NCBI RefSeq assembly: GCF_905475395.1
Contig: NC_058342.1
Coordinates: forward strand, 8,182,001 to 8,246,000
Reading direction: 5' to 3'
Length of the DNA: 64,000 nt
DNA from: Chrysoperla carnea
Lineage: Eukaryota; Arthropoda; Insecta; Neuroptera; Chrysopidae
Shown here: piece after piece, positions 56,101-64,000 of the stretch
Numbering within the stretch: position 1 is the stretch's first letter
How the letters are laid out: each line of letters opens with the position of its first letter
Notes under the pieces: model-generated
What the model was told of the DNA's origin: nothing
What the model saw: only the letters and a program-made list of their open reading frames with translations
Databases searched by the model: none
Made by a program: the position numbers and the translations under genes

Positions 56101-56952
56101 CGTTCAACAAAAGGTTATCTCTGCATTTTTGTGTGTTTTTCCACAAAATGTGTCCATCTTGAGTTCGCTTCAGAACTCACTACTCAATGCTTTCTAGCAG
56201 CACTGGATCGATTTGTAGCTCGTCGGAGTCTTCCATCCGACATATATTCCGATCAAGGTCGGAATTTTCTTGGCGCCTCACGCCTTTTAAATGAAATTTC
56301 TATTTTCTTAAAAGAGAATCGCGAGAACATCTCCGATTATTTGTCTCTTAAAAGTGTACAATGGCATTTCAACTGTGCATATGCACCTTGGTTCGGGGGT
56401 TTATGGGAAGCTGGCGTCAAATCCGCCAAATCGCTCCTCAAACGCATGTTCAAGGAATCTTCCTATTCCGTTGAAGATTATTTCACGATATTCTCCCGCA
56501 TTGAAGCGGTGTTGAACAGTCGCCCACTGTGCGATCTGCCTGCTGATCCTTCTGAGGCATCGTCTTATTTAACCCCTGGACACTTTCTTACCGGCACCCC
56601 CTTGACCTCGTTGCCCGAACGTTACCCACCTTGTCAACAGCCCGTTCGTGACCGTTGGCTGAACCTGCGACGCTTGGTTCAAAGTTTTTGGAAGCGTTGG
56701 TCTAAAGAGTATTTAAATACTTTAATTCAAAGAAACAAATGGAAATTGCCTGCCGCCACCCCTGAGGTTGGGGATGTCGTATTAGTAAAAGGGGATCAAA
56801 CTCCCCCACTTTCTTGGCCTATTGGCCGTATAATCAGACTTCACATGTCTGCAGACGGTATACCTCGTGTTGCCGATTTAAAACTTGCGGATCAGCAAGT
56901 AGTTACTCGGGCGGTCGCCAGACTGCTACCATTGCGTGGGACGATCGAGTAA
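53130..56952 (+). pseudogene. BEL-2 pol: protease, RT, RNase H, integrase; one in-frame stop
   Basis: The same frame holds throughout, apart from TAG at 54295-54297. Protease: RALVDPGSQVSIISLSCCRA near 53150. RT: LCSDIRQMYRQILVRPEDR near 54118, FELNTVTYGLVPSAF near 54227, and the catalytic NTYVDDIITGA near 54376. The stop lies between these RT blocks beside an imperfect CTTCCGCTT(T/C)TCTT duplication. RNase H: GFSDASQLGYAAVL near 54890 and [17 protein letters not shown] near 55015. Integrase: zinc-binding region near 55830-55960, core VDFAGPF near 56050, IYSDQGRNFLGA near 56240 and GGLWEAGVKSAKSLLKRM near 56395. The C-terminal FWKRWSKEYLNTL domain near 56690 is shared with BEL-1. The gene is otherwise intact. 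Confidence 0.95.
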
Positions 56953-57154
56953 TCCCGTTTTATCCTTCGCTCCCCCATTTATTTATTTTTTTTTGGAATT
57001 CAAATATTTTATCCGTTAGATTTCAAATATTCTTTGTTTTCTCTTTTTTCATGTACATTGTTGACACTTTCAATTTGTTCGGTCCCATGTAACCGAATTT
57101 TTCCCTTTTTGTTTAGGTAGGCTCAAATTCTATCGAATTTGGGGGGGCGACTTA

Positions 57155-57974
57155 TGTTAGAGCCATTTCACAAAGTTAGTACTTTTACTTTTTTCTTTAG
57201 TGATTTTAATTAATACTGAGTTGGTACTAACTGACTTTACCAAGAGTCCGCCAATCACAGTCGGCTTTGTGCTGTATAAGTTGTTTACTTATTTTCAAAT
57301 TGGCCGGCTTCGGAACCGGCCAAGTGAGTTCATAACTTTTTAGTTTTTTATATTTATTATTAATTCGTTTCTCGATCTGAATGGATCTTTTTCTTTCGGT
57401 TGATTTAATTAATCAATCTAAAATATAATTAAAACGTTGTCGAGTCAGTGATTCTGTTTTCATCTTCAAAAGTTTCAATTTTTCAACTTTTTTCAATGTT
57501 GAAGCGCATGGCCTTCAACATTTTACTTTCTATTTAACAATGTGTTAAAGTTTAATTTCTAATCGATTTTTATCTTGATAATCAAGTTTAATTTTGAATT
57601 CATATTGATAATTACAAGTGAACCATATGTGATTTAGTGTAGTGAACTTAACATTTTCTTCTTTTCCCGCCATTGAGGTGATTTAACGCATATTGCAATT
57701 TTCATCAATTAAAAGTCAATAACCAACAGTAGCAAAAGCGTGAACAAATTCAACGTAAAGGTTTGATAAATTATCCTAAATTCCTTTCTCCTGAATTTAT
57801 CCTGTCAAACCTTTAAATATCAACTATTTATTCTAACTAGTGTCAACCTGGATAAAAAACTGGTGAGTACATATATTTTTTTTCATACAGTCCGTTAATC
57901 TCAAAGGTTCTTAAAACTCGCTTATTGTTGGGAAATAATTTAGTTTTCTTAAACCAGCGACCATCGCCCCAACA
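57155..57974 (+). repeat. BEL-2 3' LTR
   Basis: Direct repeat of 49989-50806. It is preceded by a G-rich tract (TTTGGGGGGGCGACTTA, 57138-57154) that serves as polypurine-tract candidate. It is followed by GGGAG, the second target duplication, and the hAT-1 C-terminus. Confidence 0.95.
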
Positions 57975-58328
57975 GGGAGTTCAAAAGCAACGGTCGACTG
58001 ACAAGATATCTGACAGGTACATTATGAAAAAAATTAAGGCCTTGGCATGTAATTCGTCAATGGTCAACAATACCGAATTGGACTCATACTTTGCAGTACC
58101 GCTATCCTATCTTAGATCCTCTCAATGTCTGGAAGCTCTGAAGGGACTATTCCTAAGTTAACCGAAGTGGCGCTGGAGCATCTCTCTGTGATGGCCACTA
58201 CTACTCCACCCGAAAGATTATTTTCCAAAGCGGGAAATATGGATAGGAAAACACGAAATCGTATTTTAGGAAAGAAATTGTCAAAATTTTTGTTTTTAAA
58301 ATGCTTACCGGAAAAATTATGGGAATAA
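57975..58328 (+). pseudogene. hAT-1 transposase, C-terminal dimerisation region
   Basis: After the target duplication two overlapping frames encode NTELDSYFAVPLSYLRSSQC and then LTEVALEHLSVMATTTPPER followed by LFSKAGNMDRKTRNRI. The P-P-E-R-L-F-S-x-A-G block is the hallmark of the hAT C-terminal dimerisation domain. One frame change lies near 58140. The stop at 58326-58328 is the natural end of hAT transposases. Together with 44313 and 48657 this shows that a single hAT gene was split by BEL-2. Confidence 0.92.
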
Positions 58329-58469
58329 TTATTCTAATGAAATGTATCATTTTTTAACGTCATGTGACAATACGTTAACGTTGTCGTTTAATTTTATTTT
58401 AATACTTCTCTTACATAAAATGAGACTGAAAATGAATGCCAATATTTTTTTTAGTTTTGTTATTGTTTG

Positions 58470-58677
58470 ACCCTACAGTGGTAACGTTGGGTCATTTTAA
58501 AACTAGTTGAGAGTGGGTTTTCCTTATAACCAACTGTGGACCTTCCTATGAGTCCTTCCTAAAGCTAACCTATATGAAAGAGAAGATTTACTGTTATCAG
58601 TTGTTGTTAAACTTGGATACAAAGTTCAACTTGGGTCTAATAGGCCCAACGTTACCAGTGGTGAAAGTTTTTTTGAA
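58470..58677 (+). repeat. Subterminal inverted repeat upstream of piggyBac-2
   Basis: CAGTGGTAACGTTGGGTC near 58481-58498 is inverted as GGCCCAACGTTACCAGTGG near 58644-58662, ending just before the first coding exon. Subterminal inverted repeats are common in piggyBac elements. I could not find the outer repeat or a clear TTAA pair. Confidence 0.5.
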
Positions 58678-60563
58678 ATGGCTTCATCTTCCAACAAGAA
58701 GTTTTTTAACACAAAAAGTGACGAGGATCTGAAGGTAATTCATTCTTTGCTCCAAGAGGATGACGAATTGAACAATATTTTATCGGACAGTGACGATAAT
58801 GATGCAGATCCCAATTTTCAAATTTATAGTGACCACGATTCAGAAAGTGAGGAGGAGTTTCAGGTAAGAATTTTCAATATTTCTTTCCAGTTAACCTTGC
58901 GACTTCATTTCTTGTTCATGCTATGATAGATAATATATGTAGATTATTTTTAATTCTCAGATTGATTCGGATATCGAAGACGAAAATGACAATTCCTCTC
59001 ACACATACTTTATTGGTAAAAATAAAATATCAAAATGGAGGAAACAAAATCCACCATCTAACGTAAGGACGAGAAAACATAACATTGTTTCCCATTTGCC
59101 AGGAGTAATTGGAGTTGCTAAAGAAGCGAGATCCATTGAAGAATGTGTAGTGACATACACCAATATCAATATTGATATAGTTAAAGTTAACTATCAAAAT
59201 GTACGCAAAGTCAAACCAGTTGATGCTGCAGAAATTACATGCGTAATTGGTCTTGTGTATCTAGCTGGAGTGCACAAACAAGGCCGAACAAACATCGAAG
59301 AATTTTGGGATGACGATGGGACTGGAATGGACTTATTTATCGCAAGTATGTCCTTGCAAAGATTTAGATTTATTCTAAGAATGCTTAGATTCGATAATAA
59401 ATTGACTCGAACGGACAGATCTAAGCTGGACAACCTAGCACCAATTAGGGAATTATTTGAAAATTTCGTGACAAATTGTAAAAAGGCATATTCTGTTAGA
59501 GAGTATGTAACTTTGGATGAAATGCTTCCAGCCTTTTATGGCAGGTGTCCCTCTAAAGTGTACATGCCAAATAAGCCCTCCAAATATGGCATAAAAATCT
59601 ATGCATTAGTGGATGAATTATGCTCTAAATCTAGAAATTTATCCAGGAAAGCAACCTTCACCTGAATTTACGTTGAGTAATAAACCAGATAATGCATTTG
59701 AACGGTTATGTCAACCTATATATAAAAGTGGACGCAATATCACAATTGATAATTGGTTCTGCAGCTATCCTATAGCTCAGAAAATGCTGGATAGCCATAA
59801 CTTAACAATTGTAGGGACTATAAAAAAAAAATAAAGGAGAATTGCCCTTGGTGTTCACCAATCCCAAAAAGCGAGATGTTTTTTCCAGCATCTTTGGATT
59901 CCAGGAGAAAACGACCATTGTGTCATACATTCCCAAAAAATATAAGGTGGTAAATTTAATTTCCACCATGCATCACGATTCTAAATTGGAAGAAGGAGAC
60001 AAAAAAAAAACCAGAAATAATTGAATTCTATAACAATACAAAAGGAGGCGTAAATGTGCTTGACGGAATGTGCGCTGAGTATGATGTATCCAGAAACTCT
60101 AGAAGGTGGCCTCTGACAGTATTTTCCTCGATGATGAATATAGCCACTGTCAATGCCCACATAATATATAATTCAAATAATGGGTCAAATGAGGAGAGAA
60201 GAATTTTCATAAAAAAACTTGGTAATATACCATTTTATTTACTTGAGTGTTCCTATCTTTTATTATTTATGTTTTTAATATTTATATGCATATAATTTTT
60301 TAGCCAAAGGTTTAATACAAGACCATTTGGAGATAAGAGCTGAAAATAAATATTTGAGCAGAGATATAAGGGCTTTAGCTCAGAAGTATGGGAACAAGCG
60401 ACTCGTGACTCTCGTGAGACAACCACTACTAGACCAAAATAAGAGGGGAAGATGCCATTACTGTAAGGACTCCAAATAAAAATATTTTTGTACAAAATGC
60501 TACAAATATATTTGTTTAAAACATGCAGTTATGATTTGTGAGGATTGTAAACATGAAGTATGA
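58678..60563 (+). pseudogene. piggyBac-like transposase gene (piggyBac-2), three exons, several frame breaks
   Basis: Exon 1 (58678-58863) encodes an acidic N-terminus. A 97-bp intron (GTAAGA ... TTCTCAG, 58864-58960) is followed by exon 2. The frame holds to about 59605 with LQRFRFILRMLRFDN, APIRELFENFV and VTLDEMLPAFYGRCP (the DEM...GRC block with the first catalytic aspartate) plus YMPNKPSKYGIKIYAL. It then shifts three times (near 59605, at the A10 run near 59830 and at the A10 run near 60005) through SGRNITIDNWFCSYPIAQKM (second aspartate), SYIPKKYKVVNLISTMHHD and NTKGGVNVLDGMCAEYD (third aspartate). A short intron (60222-60303) precedes the final exon with a cysteine-rich C-terminus (CHYCKD, CTKCYKYICLKH, CEDC) interrupted by TAA at 60477-60479. 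It is nearly complete in content but not translatable as is. Confidence 0.92.
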
Positions 60564-61014
60564 AATTATTACCAGTTAATTTGTATAAATTTAGAATTTT
60601 TCCTTGATTTTTACTTTTTAATATCATTCCTTATATTATAAAAAATTAAATATGATTTGTCCATAAAAGCTAAATATAGATGTTGGAAACTGTGTAAAGA
60701 GTTTTGTTCACCTTAAAATCAAAAACTATTATAGGGTTGGACATTTGTAACAATTTTTTTCTTTTTTTAAATTTAAACTTTAGCTTTTGAGACAGGCTGT
60801 CATTTTGTTAGGGTGTTCAATTCATTTTTATTAAAATAAAAAGTGTAAGGATACTGAGAATTTGAATCAATAATGATATTTGGTTTCATTATTCCTTACC
60901 TTGAAAGTTTAAAAGAACATTTGCTATGGTCTTAAATTTTGATTTGGTTATTTTTTAATTAATATTATTTTATTTGATTTTTAATCTGATTAATTGTTAA
61001 TATGAATCTCTTAG
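60564..61014. other. AT-rich 3' flank of piggyBac-2
   Basis: No coding sequence. The piggyBac 3' terminal repeat was not recognised here. Confidence 0.4.
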
Positions 61015-61208
61015 GTTTATTATTCTAATATGAAAATCGATTTTTTAGCAAAAATCGATTATTTGTTTTCATTAAAATCGATTATTGACATATCTATTAA
61101 CATTGAATAAAGAAAAATCGATTTTTCTGATTTGTCAATATGCCATTTTAACGAAAATAAATAATCGATTTTTTCGAAAAAATCGATTTTCATATTCCAA
61201 TAATAAAC
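61015..61208. repeat. Palindromic MITE of about 194 bp
   Basis: The left arm (GTTTATTATTCTAATATGAA ...) and right arm (... TTCATATTCCAATAATAAAC) are inverted copies over most of their length, with a small centre near 61100-61115. AAAATCGAT-type words recur at least eight times. The transcript would fold into one long hairpin. No protein is encoded. A miniature inverted-repeat element is the simplest reading; the parent family is unknown. Confidence 0.8.
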
Positions 61209-61407
61209 TTTTCCTTTAATCTCTCATCCCTACCAGAAAGAGCTGGAAAATTATACTTATTTCTGATTCTGTTCAGAATAAGAATAATTTGGATTTAATG
61301 ACTGTTACTCCAGTAAACTTGAAGAAAAAAGGCAAAATCTCTAAATTTAGATTTATAGCACCATTTCCGATGAAAATTTGGGACACAGCAAAGTTTACCG
61401 TCTAGAT

Positions 61408-61480
61408 CAATGGTTGCCAACCTGTGAGGAAAGGGGCGCAAGGCTGTTGCAAGGAGGGCATGCAGCTCTATCCAAAATAT
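61408..61480 (+). repeat. hAT-type terminal repeat, left end of hAT-2
   Basis: CAATGGTTGCCAACCTGTGA closely resembles the CAGTGGTTCCCAACCT start shared by many hAT elements of the Charlie/ZBED type. It is followed by a G-rich GAAAGGGGCGCAAGGC as in those families. It lies ~330 bases before the transposase-like coding region. Confidence 0.55.
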
Positions 61481-61736
61481 CATTTTCGAATACAAACCAA
61501 AAAAGTCGAATAGGTGTCTTTATAGAATAGAGGTTTTATAAATGGCTCAAATTTTATCCCAATATGTACCTACCTACTAGTACTTCCATCTGGTGGGTCT
61601 ATTTTAATATTTAGAGGAAAAAAGCTAATTCAGATGCCTGTATCTATATTACTGTACCAATACAAGATGGCGTAAGTATTTAATAATATATCCAATTCCT
61701 GTTGTAAAATATAAATAAAAATAATAACCCTTTTAG

Positions 61737-62325
61737 ATGGATGTAATGGATAAATACGTAACTGAGTTGAAAAGAAAACGAAATGAAGCAAAAGCAGACG
61801 GAAAAAGAAAAGGCGATGAAAATAACGGAAATACATCTTCGCAAAATAGTAGACACAAATAAATAAAATATGATCCAATGTACTTATAATTAGGATTTAC
61901 ATATAAGATTTAAATAATGGCCAAGAACGACCAATTTGTTTGCTGTGTATGAATACTTGAGAGAGCATGAAACCAAAAAATTAAACGAAATCTTGAAAAA
62001 ATACAAGCAGATCACGTTGACATGGTAAGATAATTCTTCCAAAGAAAATTAGAGAATTGAAATAAACAACAAAAAATGTTTTCAAAGACCATGTCTGTAA
62101 CACAAAAAAGCATTGCTTACGTCATATAAAGTTTCTTATAGAGTTGCTAAATGCAAAAAACCCCATTCAATAGGAAAAACTTGCATTTATTGATATAATA
62201 GCTACGATGCTCGGTGAATCATATGCTGATCAACTTAAAATTATTTCATTTGCAGATAATACGGTGGGAAGACGAATATCCGATATATCTGAAGGTCTTT
62301 GCGATCCAATACTTAATGAATTGTA
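61737..62325 (+). pseudogene. ZBED5-like hAT transposase N-terminal half (hAT-2)
   Basis: An acceptor-like CCCTTTTAG precedes ATG 61737, whose frame ends at 61862. The protein continues in shifted frames: a KYDPMYL motif near 61864, a CLLC...ESMKP BED-type segment near 61942-61975 (cysteine pair followed by Ser-Met-Lys-Pro), then ALLTSYKVSYRVAKCKKPHS near 62114-62173 and DNTVGRRISDISEGLCDPIL near 62256-62315. The order KYD-YL / BED / S-Y-x-V-A-Y-R-V-A-x-x-K-K-P-H / N-T-V-x-R-R-I is that of the ZBED5/GTF2IRD2-like hAT group. At least five stops or frame changes occur. The catalytic half is missing, since a gypsy RNase H scrap follows directly. Confidence 0.75.
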
Positions 62326-62516
62326 AGGATCCATCATCTCGACTCGTAAGATGGAGATTAAAATTATTAGAATACAATTATAAAATTGTGTATAAAGCCG
62401 GTAAAACATTAACAAATGCTGACGCTTTATCTAGACCAACAATAAATGCAATTTTACCAAAAAATTTTAATACTTTTAAAGATTTCCACCAAAGAAATTT
62501 AGACCCTAAACAATGA
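62326..62516 (+). pseudogene. Gypsy RNase H end fragment
   Basis: The frame open to 62516 contains CKDPSSRLVRWRLKLLEYNY and AGKTLTNADALSRP, the end of the Ty3/gypsy RNase H domain. It resembles 23845-23955 of Gypsy-2 but is clearly a different family. The upstream half of that ORF belongs to the hAT-2 remnant read in another frame, so the fusion has no meaning as a protein. Confidence 0.85.
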
Positions 62517-63050
62517 AAAAAAATTAATAAACCTTTTGAAGATATAGTGATACGTTGTGATTGGTACCAAATTTGAAACGTTTGTATGAGGGTGAAATGA
62601 ACAAGTACTAATAAGAATGGTAGTTAACCGAGATATTCTCTCGAACTAGATTACTCAAGCCACGAGTTAACTGTATTCAATCTCACATATGTAACAAGTT
62701 CAATTCATATATAAATATTTAAGTGGAAGCGTGAAAAATTAATTAATCTGAAATATAGAGCTGAATAATAAAAACCAGTATTTAAATTTTTAATAATTTT
62801 GAGTTTTATTCTTCAATAAAAAAAAGCTAATTCAATTTCGTAACAAGTATTCTTTCACAATTATTCAAAAGATAATCCGTACAAAAGCAAAGAACAGAAT
62901 AGTAAATTTATATAACTAAGTGACTTGATTCAACAAATTGCGCACCGCATTTAACAAATACAAAAATAGTTATGTCAAGAAAAATATATTACAACAAATG
63001 CATACCTAACCTACACAATTTGTCAGACCAAGTGACAGTTTTAATTTGTA
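62517..63050. other. AT-rich interval, nothing recognised
   Basis: No coding or repeat structure is apparent beyond short A/T runs. Confidence 0.4.
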
Positions 63051-63286
63051 CAAAATGATATCGTCCCTATAAAGAGAGTTAATCATATATTAAAAGGATT
63101 AAAGAAAATCCTAAGTTTACTTAATAAACTATAAAAAAATACAATATATAAATGACATAGTCAAAGATACAAAATGATATCGTCCCTATAAAGAGAGTTA
63201 ATCATATATTAAAAGGATTAAAGAAAATCCTAAGTTTACTTAATAAACTTTAAAAAAAATACAATATATAAATGACATAGTCAAAA
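63051..63286 (+). repeat. Tandem duplication of a ~118-bp unit
   Basis: TACAAAATGATATCGTCCCT starts both units (63050 and 63168). The units run through CCTAAGTTTACTTAATAAAC to GACATAGTCAAA and differ by one or two bases, so the duplication is recent. No function is evident. Confidence 0.9.
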
Positions 63287-64000
63287 AAGAGTTAGTCATA
63301 TCTAAAGGAAACAATATAGTTGCAAAAAAAAAATTAGAAGGTATGATTTATGCAACATCAAAAAAAATTAGTTACAATGTTCTCATCTGACAAAACAATA
63401 TAACAAAAAAATTGTTCATGTTAAATTAAATCCTGGAGTGTTAAATTCACCATACACCAAAGAATACATGAATTACCCAAAAAGTTACATAAATCATTCC
63501 CATACTATATAAAATGATAATTTTATATCATCTATCTAAAGCAGCTTACTAATTAATAAAAATAATTGTTTTTGATAGTCATTTAGCACTGAGATTGAAT
63601 TAAAACAACTTTAATCAAATTTATTATATGAAATAAGATAAAGTTGAAAAATTAAATTAAAATATTTTATACATTGAAATTCTCACCTCCTCACATTTGA
63701 AATAGAATATAAAGTTAATAAAGTTTATACATATCCTTGTTGGTCGCAGAAAGATACATATATAACTCGTTCTATTCCATGGGTGTTGTTTTGGTTACAC
63801 CTGTGTTGTACTAGAGAGGTATCTGCTGCTTTGAATTAGACTGATGTTATTTTTCCTCTGCTTGTATGACATTCAGTGACAAGCTTTTATATCTGAATTT
63901 AAATATCTATTTCTGTTATTTATATGTTAACCATGTATATATCTTTCCTTGTCCAACAATTAATTATTTTTTTCCTTCACTTTCACAATTTAACACATTT
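63287..64000. other. AT-rich interval at the right edge, nothing recognised
   Basis: No convincing ORF, RNA gene or element end. It contains a partial echo of the preceding unit (GAGTTAGTCATATCTAAAGG near 63289) only. Confidence 0.4.

Larger units (their letters stand above)
49989..57974 (+). mobile_element. BEL/Pao LTR retrotransposon (BEL-2), full length, inserted in hAT-1
   Basis: Two ~820-bp LTRs flank a gag-pol body of one main frame. The 5-bp duplication GGGAG (49984-49988 and 57975-57979) brackets the element, and the hAT-1 transposase gene continues on both sides. The LTRs differ at only a few positions, so the insertion is young compared with the hAT-1 host. It is a different BEL/Pao family from BEL-1: the LTR sequences are unrelated and the pol proteins only distantly similar. 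The body has one frameshifted gag region and an in-frame stop in RT. Confidence 0.95.

Noticed and set aside
62214..62516. A single 100-residue gypsy-like protein
   Set aside because: Only the second half is gypsy RNase H; the first half is an out-of-frame reading of the ZBED5-like hAT remnant.

Overview
The window is AT-rich eukaryotic DNA built almost entirely from nested and decayed transposable elements. BEL/Pao and Ty3/gypsy retrotransposons, two piggyBac-like remnants, two hAT relatives, a pogo-like fragment, a jockey-type LINE tail and a Foldback-type element point to an arthropod, most likely an insect. The sequence alone does not fix the order. I see no confident single-copy host gene. 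One small two-exon ORF near 42.5-43.1 kb is the only candidate.

Layout, 1-20.8 kb. A truncated gypsy/errantivirus-like copy (integrase end plus envelope-like region) enters from the left edge. A nearly full-length BEL/Pao element (BEL-1, 1456-8716) splits it, with TG...CA LTRs and a 5-bp target duplication GTTGT. The gypsy copy then gives way to a piggyBac-like fragment that carries a probable solo LTR and is joined in frame to a pogo-like transposase. A second gypsy (Gypsy-3, 11964-19769; two ~1-kb LTRs, gag, pol, no env) sits inside an otherwise unknown ~1.3-kb repeat. An unoccupied copy of that repeat lies at 39765-41031.

20.8-41 kb. An errantivirus-like gypsy (Gypsy-2) with gag, pol and an envelope-like gene is broken twice inside env. 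The first break is a BEL-type solo LTR at the same site used by BEL-1 in the other gypsy copy. The second is a 9,030-bp DNA transposon (27803-36832) flanked by the 9-bp duplication CTATTACAT. This element has ~0.6-kb unique outer inverted repeats, then inverted arrays of a ~143-bp tandem unit (about 8 copies left, about 19-20 right), and a multi-frame transposase gene. I interpret it as a Foldback/NOF-like member of the Mutator superfamily, and it is the most interesting object here. Behind the Gypsy-2 3' LTR come another primer-binding site, an 80-bp copia-like scrap, and a 5'-truncated LINE whose 3' part carries a tRNA-like sequence.

41-64 kb. A hAT element (BED exon at 44313, core at 48657-49983, C-terminus at 57975-58328) is interrupted by a second full-length BEL/Pao element (BEL-2, 49989-57974, target duplication GGGAG). 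A small LTR element with a 57-60-bp coding tandem repeat lies in its first intron region. Then follow a three-exon piggyBac-like gene with several frame breaks, a 194-bp palindromic MITE, a ZBED5-like hAT remnant with a recognisable terminal repeat, a gypsy RNase H scrap and a local tandem duplication.

The elements do not form a pathway. Their relations are nesting and mutual interruption, and the nesting gives a relative order of events. Nearly every ORF is broken by stop codons or frameshifts, many at homopolymer runs. Family assignments come from motif recognition without database searches.
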